Origin: JAWXCE01 sp034440495 | GTDB lineage: Bacteria > Pseudomonadota > Alphaproteobacteria > Rhizobiales > Rhodomicrobiaceae | Direction: 5' to 3' | DNA: 10,327 nt | Assembly (NCBI GenBank): GCA_034440495.1 | Contig: JAWXCE010000084.1 | Span: 1-10,327 of the forward strand | In this document: positions 1-5,772 of the stretch, one piece after another | How the letters are laid out: every line of letters begins with the position of its first letter | Numbering within the stretch: the first letter of the stretch is position 1 | Made by a program: the position numbers and the translations under genes | The notes under the pieces: model-generated | The model's database searches: none | What the model saw: the letters and a program-made list of their open reading frames with translations, nothing else | Told to the model about the DNA's origin: nothing

Positions 1-404
1 ACCGCGCCGAGGGCGAGTAGCGTGGAGAGCGTGTTGCGGGCGTTGAGGTAACGGCGGCGCTCCTCCGTATCGCCCAAGGTGAGCAGGATTTGCGCCGCGG
101 TCATACCCCGCTGCGCCAACATGGCTTGGTAAGCATGCGCGAGGCTGATCTGCCCGACGGCGGCCGCAGCCTGGCTCTCCTCCAGCCTCAGCGCCCCGCG
201 CGGCAACCCTAGCGCGTGACGCCCAAGCGCAATCGCGCCGGAGGACACCAGAATAACTTCCTTGCCCGCCGCCTTTACCGCCGCGACATCATCGCTCATG
301 GCGGCAAGCCACTCGGCCTTGAGCGCCCCCGTCTCCCGATCCGCGAGCAGCGCCGAGCCGATCTTGATGACTATCCTCTTCGCTGCGTCCCACTCTGCCC
401 GCAT
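1..404 (-). CDS. proB: Glutamate 5-kinase, N-terminal part (runs off left edge)
   Basis: Glutamate 5-kinase phosphorylates L-glutamate to gamma-glutamyl phosphate, the first step of proline synthesis in the cytoplasm. About 134 residues are present; the family is usually about 370, so the rest of the kinase and any PUA domain lie outside the window. Visible amino-acid-kinase motifs are the early KIGSALL loop (residues 14-20), VSSGAIALGR (53-62), the AAVGQ stretch (81-85), and LLTLGDTEERRRYLNARNTL (108-127), which is typical of ProB. The ATG at 404 is preceded by GGAG with a 5-base gap, which fixes the start. proB commonly follows obgE in alphaproteobacteria, and obgE is on the same strand upstream, but here an inverted unrelated gene separates the two. 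Identification is secure; only the C-terminal part is unseen. Confidence 0.95.
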   Translation of the reverse strand, partial: MRAEWDAAKRIVIKIGSALLADRETGALKAEWLAAMSDDVAAVKAAGKEVILVSSGAIALGRHALGLPRGALRLEESQAAAAVGQISLAHAYQAMLAQRGMTAAQILLTLGDTEERRRYLNARNTLSTLLALGA

Positions 405-477
405 CTCAACTCCGAAAGGTTTAGGGCGGAATACTCTAATAGAGCTATTTGCTCAAGTGCGCGGAGTTACGAAAGAT

Positions 478-600
478 AGGGCGCCAGGGCTGCGGCGGAG
501 TTTCCGAAAGCAATGGGGCTTGCCGCGAGCATAGAACTGCTGGAGAGAAATTACGCGCGGCCCAGGAACTTATCGGCGCGGTGGGCTTTGACAGAGCAAA
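478..600 (-). pseudogene. Possible decayed ObgE C-terminal relic
   Basis: Read on the minus strand, 600-478 is open for 41 codons. It begins FALSK, continues to R-Q-A-P-L-L-S, then reaches ETPPQPWRP. In ObgE the same landmarks occur in the same order: VALSK (276-280), the RKKPLLIS stretch (301-308) and ETPPQPWRP (340-348). The relic lacks about 31 residues between the second and third. A stop codon lies just upstream (604-606) and there is no start codon. The last block is near-identical in DNA. The first two are weak by-eye similarities that could be chance, so the extent beyond 482-504 is tentative. The relic would represent a displaced original 3' end of obgE. Confidence 0.3.
482..504 (-). 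repeat. Copy of the obgE 3' end (direct repeat, distal copy)
   Basis: The 23 bases at 482-504 match 1057-1079 with one mismatch (22/23), in the same orientation. The 1057-1079 copy encodes E-T-P-P-Q-P-W-R of the ObgE C-terminus. Read on the minus strand, this copy also encodes ETPPQPWRP. A match this long is not expected by chance in 10 kb. It most likely marks a duplication made when the 505-1056 segment came to lie between obgE and proB. Confidence 0.8.
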
Positions 601-629
601 CGCTCATGAAACACCAGATGGAGACCCTT

Positions 630-998
630 ATGGCCCGGCAAAATGAACAGACTGCGGATATGGATACAGAAAGCACGAATAAAGGCTCTAGCGGGCGGGC
701 CAGTCAGCCGCGCTCGGACGAAAACGATCAGCGCTCGCATGAGCTAGAGCGCCGCTACCAGGTGCGTCAGGTCACAAACATCCAGGCGTCATGGACGGAG
801 ATGGAGCGCGGCGAGGAAGGCAAGTTCACGCTGCAACTCATCCTCGACAACGGCGTCAAGGAGTACATACTTGAAGTCGACTCCGACGACATCGAGCCCA
901 TGCTGAAGTTGTTCGCGGTGAGCGAGGGCGTCACGTTCGACGTGGAGCGGAAGGTGCTTATGTTCCCGAACCTGACACTCAAGCAAAAAACCATCTAA
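630..998 (+). CDS. Hypothetical protein, 122 residues, unknown function
   Basis: I do not recognise this protein. The ATG at 630 is preceded by GGAG at 620-623 with a 6-base gap. Earlier in-frame ATGs at 513, 606 and 618 lack a comparable ribosome binding site, and 513 would run across the obgE-like relic. The first 45 or so residues are hydrophilic and rich in S, Q, N, D and E, probably disordered. The remainder (roughly 47-122) looks like a compact alpha/beta domain with alternating hydrophobic strands: FTLQLILDNG, KEYILEVD, a helix around EPMLKLFAV, then VTFDVERKVLMF. There is no signal peptide or membrane segment and no cysteine, so it is probably cytoplasmic. It is convergent with obgE (42-base gap) and divergent from proB, and sits between the two copies of the obgE tail repeat, which points to later arrival than its neighbours. 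Confidence 0.7.
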   Translation: MARQNEQTADMDTESTNKGSSGRASQPRSDENDQRSHELERRYQVRQVTNIQASWTEMERGEEGKFTLQLILDNGVKEYILEVDSDDIEPMLKLFAVSEGVTFDVERKVLMFPNLTLKQKTI

Positions 999-1040
999 CG
1001 GAACGCTCGTGAGGCCGACAACCGCTATGGCTCTCTAGGG

Positions 1041-2096
1041 CTAAACCAAGCCCGGTCGCCAGGGCTGCGGCGGCGTTTCGGCTTCTTCGGCCTCGCGCTC
1101 TTCCGCATCGGCGTTTCGGATAGCGCGGCTGAGGCGGAAGAGAGCCTGATCCACATTCAGGCCCGAGACGCCGGAGATGAGTAGCGGCTTTTTGCGCGCG
1201 GCTTTTTGCAACTGCGCGGCTTTCTCCGCCGCAACGTCCGGCGTCACCGCATCGCATTTGGATAGCGCGACGATCTCCAGTTTTTTATGCAGCTCCGCGC
1301 CGTATAGCCGAAGCTCGCGCCGAACGGTTTTGTAGGCCAGCGCCACGTCCTCCTCATTCACATCAACCAGATGTAGCAGCACGCGGCAGCGCTCGATGTG
1401 GCCGAGGAAGCGGTCGCCGATGCCTGCGCCCTCGTGCGCGCCCTCGATGAGGCCCGGGATGTCAGCGAGCACGAAATCCACATCGCCGACTTTTACCACG
1501 CCAAGGTTTGGGTGCAGCGTGGTAAACGGATAATCCGCGATTTTCGGCTTGGCCGCGCTTACCGCTGCGAGAAATGTCGACTTGCCCGCGTTTGGCAGCC
1601 CGATCACGCCGGCGTCGGCGATCAGCTTCATGCGCAGCCAGACCTCCAGCTCCTGACCTGGCTCGCCGGGGTTGGCGCGGCGCGGCGCGCGATTGGTGGA
1701 GGATTTGAAACGCGCGTTGCCCCAGCCGCCATTGCCGCCCTCGGCGAGCAGCGCGCGCTGTCCCGGTTCGGTGAGGTCGGCGATGAGTGTCTCATTATCC
1801 TCGGCGAAAATCTGCGTGCCCGGCGGCACTTTCAGCGTCACATCCGAACCGTTATGCCCTGCGCAGTTCGAGCCCATACCATGCTGCCCGCGCTCGGCCT
1901 TGAAATGCTGCTGATAGCGGAAGTCGATTAGCGTGTTGAGGTTGGCGACGCATTCCGCCCACACGTCGCCGCCCTTGCCGCCGTCGCCGCCATCCGGTCC
2001 CCCGAATTCAATAAATTTTTCACGCCGAAACGACAGGCAGCCATTGCCGCCCGCGCCGGAGAAAATGTAAACCCGTGTCTGATCGAGAAATTTCAT
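1041..2096 (-). CDS. obgE: Obg family GTPase ObgE/CgtA
   Basis: ObgE is an essential GTPase that binds the large ribosomal subunit and acts in ribosome maturation and stress/cell-cycle control. The 351 residues match the usual length. The N-terminal glycine-rich Obg fold spans about 1-158, with GGDGGKGGDV (36-45) and GGNGGWGNARF (120-130). The GTPase domain follows: G1 GLPNAGKS (166-173), the switch threonines at 192-193, G3 DIPGLIEG (212-219), G4 SKCD (279-282, Ser in place of the common Asn), and G5 around SGVSG (308-312). The short acidic tail ends in WRPGLV. The start MKFLDQ is the family's usual one. rplU and rpmA, often next to obgE, are not adjacent here. The 3' end carries the 1057-1079 repeat shared with 482-504. 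I see no convincing promoter upstream. Confidence 0.97.
   Translation of the reverse strand: MKFLDQTRVYIFSGAGGNGCLSFRREKFIEFGGPDGGDGGKGGDVWAECVANLNTLIDFRYQQHFKAERGQHGMGSNCAGHNGSDVTLKVPPGTQIFAEDNETLIADLTEPGQRALLAEGGNGGWGNARFKSSTNRAPRRANPGEPGQELEVWLRMKLIADAGVIGLPNAGKSTFLAAVSAAKPKIADYPFTTLHPNLGVVKVGDVDFVLADIPGLIEGAHEGAGIGDRFLGHIERCRVLLHLVDVNEEDVALAYKTVRRELRLYGAELHKKLEIVALSKCDAVTPDVAAEKAAQLQKAARKKPLLISGVSGLNVDQALFRLSRAIRNADAEEREAEEAETPPQPWRPGLV
1057..1079 (-). repeat. Direct repeat inside the obgE 3' end (proximal copy)
   Basis: This is the functional partner of the 482-504 repeat, 22 of 23 bases identical and in the same orientation, 575 bases apart. It lies within the last codons of obgE. The segment between the repeats holds the 630-998 gene. 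The arrangement resembles an element that entered a gene's 3' end and restored it with its own copy, but no integrase is visible. Confidence 0.8.
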
Positions 2097-2242
2097 TGTC
2101 TTTTCTAAATCTTCTTAAGGGCAAAACGGCCAATGCGCCGCGTTCAACCTATTCACTGTTATGCATGAGCCGTATGAGATTGTTGGAAAGCGCCGCCTGG
2201 GTTACTCTTTAACCTCACGTGCGAAACAGATGAGGCCAAGCG

Positions 2243-2488
2243 ATGACCCAAGCCGACACATTCACCGCCACTCAGTTTTTGTTAAACTGCGGCTGCGGCG
2301 ATAGCAACTGCTCAAGCTGCTACCTGTTCTTCCCCAAAGCCAACTGCGGCGACAGCGACTGCTCAAGCTGCGTATGCATCATCCCGACCAGCGCTTACGG
2401 CGCCATCGTTATGATGGATGCTGAAGATAAGTTGTTCGCCATGCAAATTGAAGCGGGCCGCGTCATCGCCGCCGCTTTTATTGCCTGA
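2243..2488 (+). CDS. Small Cys-repeat protein, 81 residues, unknown function
   Basis: I do not recognise this protein. A GAGG at 2232-2235 sits 7 bases before the ATG. It contains eight cysteines, all between residues 16 and 45: C16, C18, C23, C26, C35, C40, C43 and C45. They form two copies of CGDS(N/D)CSSC (residues 18-26 and 35-43), each C-x4-C-x2-C, 17 residues apart. At the DNA level the repeats (2294-2320 and 2345-2371) agree at 25 of 27 bases, so this is a genuine local duplication. The C-terminal part (46-81) has no cysteine and ends in a mildly hydrophobic GRVIAAAFIA. There is no signal peptide. Metal binding or a structural disulphide/thiol role is plausible but unproven. It is not obviously cotranscribed with obgE, which points away from it, and the RlpA-like gene follows 94 bases downstream. 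Confidence 0.72.
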   Translation: MTQADTFTATQFLLNCGCGDSNCSSCYLFFPKANCGDSDCSSCVCIIPTSAYGAIVMMDAEDKLFAMQIEAGRVIAAAFIA

Positions 2489-2507
2489 GGCACTGGGACG
2501 GTATAAT
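2481..2507 (+). promoter_or_regulatory. Candidate promoter for the RlpA-like gene
   Basis: A perfect TATAAT hexamer at 2502-2507 lies about 75 bases before the RlpA-like start codon. The best -35 match is TTGCCT at 2481-2486, giving a 15-base spacer, shorter than the ideal 17. It overlaps the stop codon of the preceding Cys-repeat gene. The -10 element is good; the promoter as a whole is unproven. Confidence 0.35.
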
Positions 2508-2546
2508 TTCAAAGCTATGTCCGTTACGCATCGCGGGCGGATTTTT

Positions 2547-2566
2547 TGTGACATGTTACAGGTCAC
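2547..2566 (+). promoter_or_regulatory. Operator-like inverted repeat ahead of the RlpA-like gene
   Basis: GTGAC (2548-2552) and GTCAC (2562-2566) form a perfect inverted repeat with a 9-base spacer. A nested 14-base near-palindrome, 2547-2560, is centred on ACATGT with one mismatched pair. The element lies between the candidate TATAAT and the ribosome binding site, where a repressor could act. The spacing does not fit CRP/FNR (which need about 6 bases between half sites), and I cannot name a regulator. Confidence 0.25.
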
Positions 2567-2582
2567 TTTTTATGGAGCGGGG

Positions 2583-2906
2583 ATGCGAATCTCATCTGTT
2601 GTCTTATTGGTTGCTCTTACGGCGGCGCCGTTAGCGGCGCGGGCAGAGTGCGGAATGGCGTCGTGGCATGGCGGCTCCGGACGCACGGCCAGCGGCGAGC
2701 GCTGGAATACGGGCGCGATGGTCGCCGCGCACCGGCGTCGTGCATTTGGCTCCCGCGTCACTGTCACCAACGCGCGTAATGGCCGCTCGGTCTCCGTTCG
2801 CATCACGGATCGCGGGCCGTTTGTGCGCGGCCGCATTATCGACCTGTCGCGGGCGGCCTCGCGTCAGCTTGGCATTAACGGCGTGGGCAAAGTCTGCGTG
2901 AATTAG
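2583..2906 (+). CDS. RlpA-like secreted double-psi beta-barrel protein
   Basis: RlpA family proteins act on or bind septal/cell-wall peptidoglycan; some are lytic transglycosylases specific for denuded glycan strands. The ATG at 2583 has GGAG 5 bases upstream. Residues 1-21 are a classical signal peptide ending in ARA before E22, with no lipobox, so a soluble periplasmic protein is expected rather than the lipoprotein form seen in E. coli. The double-psi beta-barrel domain fills the rest: MASWHGG (25-31), RTASGERWN (34-42), AAHRRRAFGSRVTVTN (48-63), ITDRGPFVRGRIIDLSRAA (74-92). His50 and Asp76 fall where conserved functional residues of the family lie. Cys23 and Cys105 bracket the domain and probably form a disulphide. 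At 107 residues it is a minimal form without a SPOR domain, so enzymatic activity is uncertain. Confidence 0.88.
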   Translation: MRISSVVLLVALTAAPLAARAECGMASWHGGSGRTASGERWNTGAMVAAHRRRAFGSRVTVTNARNGRSVSVRITDRGPFVRGRIIDLSRAASRQLGINGVGKVCVN

Positions 2907-2996
2907 GCCGTTAACTCCCGGCTGTTATGCGAGCGCATTTGAACTTTGCATGTCCTCGCGGGTTATGCGCCAGACAAAAACAGCCAGGAGAGCGCC

Positions 2997-3419
2997 ATGG
3001 ACATCGGCACGGATAAGGTCGCGTTTATCATTTTGCGAGCGCGTGAGCTGGAATCGAAAGTCGGCGCCTGGGATGCTCCGGGCGATGAAATAGACGACGT
3101 CTCAGAAACGATCCTTGAAGAGTTGCCGGGCGATGCAACGCGGCAGGATGTGGCGTCATTTATCACGGCTCTCAATGACGATGAGAAGGCCGAACTGGTT
3201 GCGCTTACCTGGCTCGGGCGCGGCGAGTACGAAGTTGAGGAATGGAAGGCGGCGCTCGATGCCGCGCGCGGTGAGCAGACAACATCCACCCAGCGCTACC
3301 TTCTCGGCGACCCGCTGCTGGCCGATTATCTCGAAGCCGGCCTCGAAAAGCTGGGCATCTCCCCGTCCGAAGTCGAGGATGACGCCGTCCGCTCAAACTT
3401 TGACTCGCCCGACATTTAA
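2997..3419 (+). CDS. DUF3775 domain-containing protein
   Basis: This 140-residue cytoplasmic protein matches my recollection of the DUF3775 family of alphaproteobacteria and relatives, whose function is unknown. Family-like segments are VAFIILRARELESKVG near the N-terminus (8-23), an acidic middle, DVASFITALNDDEKAELVALTWLGRG (51-76, helix followed by the conserved WLGRG), and YLLGDPLLADYLEAGLEKLG (101-120), close to the characteristic YLLG-P-L-DYLE block. The ATG at 2997 follows AGGAG with a 6-base gap. A longer frame back to 2946 lacks a ribosome binding site. It is strongly acidic. It lies 90 bases after the RlpA-like gene on the same strand and could share its transcript. It is convergent with the AT-rich gene, only 3 bases separating the stop codons. 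Confidence 0.85.
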   Translation: MDIGTDKVAFIILRARELESKVGAWDAPGDEIDDVSETILEELPGDATRQDVASFITALNDDEKAELVALTWLGRGEYEVEEWKAALDAARGEQTTSTQRYLLGDPLLADYLEAGLEKLGISPSEVEDDAVRSNFDSPDI

Positions 3420-3422
3420 ACT

Positions 3423-4145
3423 CTACCGCTTAAGCGGTGCGTCTTTACATCTTTCTGTAAACTGAGATTTCATAAGAGGCATTATTTGGGAAATTTCATT
3501 TTCATCGAAGATGAGCGGCTTATTCAAATACCGTGCAGATTGACGAAGCCGGGAAAGTCTGTTTAGTAACTTCGCTGTTTCAGCTCCGTCAGCTTTATGT
3601 TTAGCACGCTTATTGATTTCTTGAGATATATGCTTGTGGCTTTCTTTCTCTGTAATAGCATCAGGGTAATCTAGTAAATACGTTTTAGCCAAAATCTCAC
3701 ACGAAGAATATGCATTGTCAAGAAAGGCATTAAGAAGGCCCTCATTTAAACAAAACTTTGCGGACTTCAGAAATTGACTGCAGACGGTCAAATGTTGATC
3801 AATTTTTTTGGCGTTATAACGGAGACAGAAATTAAAAGCCCAGCAATTCGCAGCTTTGTATGCAGTTACAAATGCAGCGTTTTTGTAATTTTGCGATAAG
3901 TAGGACGAATATAGAAGTTGTGCACCTAAATAAGCGCTATCAATCGTAAGTTTCACGCCACATTCATCGTATAGATCAATTTCTTTGTTTAAATTGCAGA
4001 GTGGTACCTTTCCCGCGAGCATTAACGCTTGATAACCCCATACATCGGGCTTTGTGTAGTCGGAACGCCTTAGGAGTTCTGAATCTAGAAAATATTTTTC
4101 TAAGCTCTCGCCGAGAGCGAGACCTGTTTCGAAATCAAAACTCAT
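3423..4145 (-). CDS. AT-rich gene of unknown function, possible HEPN-like C-terminal half
   Basis: I do not recognise the 240-residue product with certainty. It is helical and soluble, with several cysteines and no signal peptide. The C-terminal half (roughly 125-220) has the look of a HEPN four-helix domain: FLKSAKFCLNEGLLNAFLDN, then AYSSCEILAKTYLL, a histidine-containing segment near SHKHISQEI, and a helix with RLRQSARYL. The R-x4-6-H motif of nuclease HEPN proteins is not evident, so ribonuclease activity should not be assumed. Base composition is very different from the neighbours: two 60-base lines counted (3601-3660 and 3841-3900) have 35% and 38% GC, against 58% for a line in the adjacent mutase gene. 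Its ATG begins 2 bases after the mutase stop, with AGAAG about 9 bases upstream, so translation may be coupled. Horizontal acquisition is likely. Confidence 0.8.
   Translation of the reverse strand: MSFDFETGLALGESLEKYFLDSELLRRSDYTKPDVWGYQALMLAGKVPLCNLNKEIDLYDECGVKLTIDSAYLGAQLLYSSYLSQNYKNAAFVTAYKAANCWAFNFCLRYNAKKIDQHLTVCSQFLKSAKFCLNEGLLNAFLDNAYSSCEILAKTYLLDYPDAITEKESHKHISQEINKRAKHKADGAETAKLLNRLSRLRQSARYLNKPLIFDENEISQIMPLMKSQFTERCKDAPLKR
3425..3438. terminator. Palindrome between convergent genes, possible bidirectional terminator
   Basis: ACCGCTTAAGCGGT is a perfect 14-base palindrome just past the DUF3775 stop and inside the last codons of the convergent gene. It can form a 5-base-pair stem with a TTAA loop. 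A second small inverted repeat, TTTACA/TGTAAA with a 6-base loop, lies at 3444-3461. The T-runs on either side are short (TCTTT on the plus strand, GTTTAAAT on the minus), so efficient termination is doubtful. Its position between two converging genes is what favours the call. Confidence 0.3.
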
Positions 4146-4147
4146 TG

Positions 4148-5650
4148 TTAAATCTTCTGATTGTATTCACCGACCTCGGGGTAAGTGGCCAGGTGCGCCT
4201 CGATTTCGCGGAAAATTGCGATCTTGTTTTCCTCGGATACCGGGCTTTCCACAACTACCACAAGCTCCGGCTTATTCGATGACGCGCGCACCAGACCCCA
4301 TGTGCCGTCCGCGAGCACGATGCGGATACCATTCACTGTTATGACGTCGCGGATTGCCTGCCCGGCCAAAGTCTCGCCGCGGTCGGCGATGCCCTTGAAG
4401 TGCGCGACGGCGCGGTCAACGACACCATATTTCAGTTCGTCGTCGCAGTGGGGCGACATAGTGGGCGACTGATAGGTTTTCGGCATATCGCGCTCAAGCT
4501 CGGCGATGGTTTTGCCCGGGTTGCGGTCCAGCATATCGAGCACGGCGATGCCGGATACCAGGCCGTCATCATAGCCGCGCCCGAGCGGCGCGTTGAAGAA
4601 GAAGTGGCCGGATTTCTCGAAGCCGACCAGCACCTTGTTCTCGAAGCTGTAGCGTTTGATGTAGGAATGGCCGGTTTTCCAATAGGCGGTCGTCGCGCCG
4701 TTGGCGATCAGCACGGGGTCTGTGAGGAACAGACCAGTGGATTTCACGTCCACCACAAATTTCGCGTTCGGGTAAAGGCTGGAAATGTCGCGCGCGAGCA
4801 TTACGCCCACCTTATCGGCAAAAATCTCCCCGCCCTCGTTGGTCACCACGCCGCAGCGGTCGCCGTCGCCGTCGAAGGCGAGGCCCACGTCCGCGCCGTG
4901 CTCCTGAACGGCATGCGCGACGGCATGCAGCATTTTCAGGTCTTCCGGGTTCGGGTTGTGATTGGGGAAGTTATAATCGAGATCGGCGTTGAGCGGGATG
5001 ACCTCGCACCCCAGCGCCTCCAGCACCTGCGGCGCGAACGCGCCAGCCGTGCCGTTGCCGCACGCCGCGACCACCTTTATGCGGCGCTTGAGTTTAGGCC
5101 GGTCGGTGAGATCGGCCATGTAGCGCTCCGCCAGATCTCCGACATAATGGTATTTGCCGCCGCCTTTCATCTCGAATGCGCCCGCCAGAACGATCTCCTT
5201 CAGCGCTGTCATATCGTCCGGGCCAAACGTCATCGGGCGGTCGAGGCCCATTTTGATGCCCGTCCAGCCGTTATCGTTGTGGGAGGCCGTGACCATCGCG
5301 ACACCCGGCACGTCCAGTTCGAACTGCGCGAAATACGCCATCGGCGACAGCGCCAGGCCGATGTCGTAAACCTCCGCGCCGCCAGCCAGAAGCCCGCACA
5401 TCAGCGCCTGCTTCACCGCCATCGAGTACCCACGGAAATCGTGGCCAACCACGAACCGCGCGGGCACGCCCTTTTGCGGCAAAAGCGTCGCCAGCCCCAG
5501 CCCCACGGCTTGCAGCCCCATGAGGTTGATTTCCTCCGGGTACAGCCAGCGCGCGTCATATTCACGAAAGCCCGTCGGCTTGATGAGCGGCAGCCGCTCA
5601 AACTCGGCGGTGTTAATCTTGAGGCCGGTGGTGGGACGCGGGAATGTCAT
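4148..5650 (-). CDS. Phosphomannomutase/phosphoglucomutase (alpha-D-phosphohexomutase superfamily)
   Basis: Enzymes of this group interconvert hexose 1- and 6-phosphates through a phosphoserine, supplying GDP-mannose or UDP-glucose precursors for LPS and exopolysaccharide. The 500 residues carry all four landmark sites in order: the catalytic serine loop TASHNDNGWTGIK (121-133, Ser123), the metal loop DGDGDR (260-265), the sugar-specificity loop FEKSGHFFF (344-352), and the phosphate-binding loop RASSNKPELVVVVE (455-468). Lys in EKSGH replaces the Met of the common EMSGH form. The ATG at 5650 has only a weak GAGAG upstream, but the N-terminal sequence is family-like from there. Which hexose is preferred cannot be read from sequence. 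The protease gene ends 122 bases upstream, so a separate promoter is possible, though no good one is visible. The AT-rich gene follows 2 bases after the stop. Confidence 0.94.
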   Translation of the reverse strand: MTFPRPTTGLKINTAEFERLPLIKPTGFREYDARWLYPEEINLMGLQAVGLGLATLLPQKGVPARFVVGHDFRGYSMAVKQALMCGLLAGGAEVYDIGLALSPMAYFAQFELDVPGVAMVTASHNDNGWTGIKMGLDRPMTFGPDDMTALKEIVLAGAFEMKGGGKYHYVGDLAERYMADLTDRPKLKRRIKVVAACGNGTAGAFAPQVLEALGCEVIPLNADLDYNFPNHNPNPEDLKMLHAVAHAVQEHGADVGLAFDGDGDRCGVVTNEGGEIFADKVGVMLARDISSLYPNAKFVVDVKSTGLFLTDPVLIANGATTAYWKTGHSYIKRYSFENKVLVGFEKSGHFFFNAPLGRGYDDGLVSGIAVLDMLDRNPGKTIAELERDMPKTYQSPTMSPHCDDELKYGVVDRAVAHFKGIADRGETLAGQAIRDVITVNGIRIVLADGTWGLVRASSNKPELVVVVESPVSEENKIAIFREIEAHLATYPEVGEYNQKI

Positions 5651-5727
5651 CGTGCTCTCGCTGGTCTGATTTGGCTATCCGCTCCTGCGGAAGACCCTGT
5701 AATGCCAGCGGCGCGAAGCCAAAACAA

Positions 5728-5748
5728 CATTATTTCAGCAGAATAATG
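5728..5748 (-). terminator. AT-rich hairpin between the protease and mutase genes
   Basis: CATTATT and AATAATG form a perfect 7-base inverted repeat with a 7-base loop. On the minus strand the stem is followed by TTGTTTT, so it could be a weak terminator for the upstream protease gene (stop at 5773). The stem is almost all A-T, so an operator site is an alternative. Confidence 0.3.
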
Positions 5749-5772
5749 AAACTTCGAACGATCTTCTTGTAA

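Noticed and set aside
588..616. Promoter with TTGACA at 588-593 for the 630-998 gene
   Set aside because: The -35 is perfect, but nothing resembling a -10 lies 16-18 bases downstream, and the resulting transcript start would be too close to the ribosome binding site.
1398..1931. Plus-strand open frame antisense to obgE
   Set aside because: It is a shadow of an unmistakable Obg gene; no ribosome binding site or protein family is recognisable.
2243..2488. Thiopeptide or similar modified-peptide precursor
   Set aside because: The SSC-type cysteine clusters are suggestive, but the Cys/Ser block is not at the C-terminus and no modification enzyme is in the window.
2547..2566. CRP/FNR site ahead of the RlpA-like gene
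   Set aside because: TGTGA and TCACT are separated by 11 bases rather than 6, so the half sites do not have CRP spacing.
2418..2582. Upstream extension of the RlpA-like frame
   Set aside because: It would place 55 extra residues before a perfect signal peptide, overlap the Cys-repeat gene, and ignore the good GGAG-ATG at 2583.
3413..4155. Target-site duplication flanking the AT-rich gene
   Set aside because: Only a vague ATT-TTAAA-TCT similarity is seen at the two ends, too short and gapped to support a duplication.
4400..5746. Long plus-strand open frame (448 codons) antisense to the mutase gene
   Set aside because: It mirrors a clearly identified gene with intact catalytic motifs, its translation is rich in Arg, His, Ala and Val as expected for an antisense of GC-rich coding DNA, and it has no domain logic.
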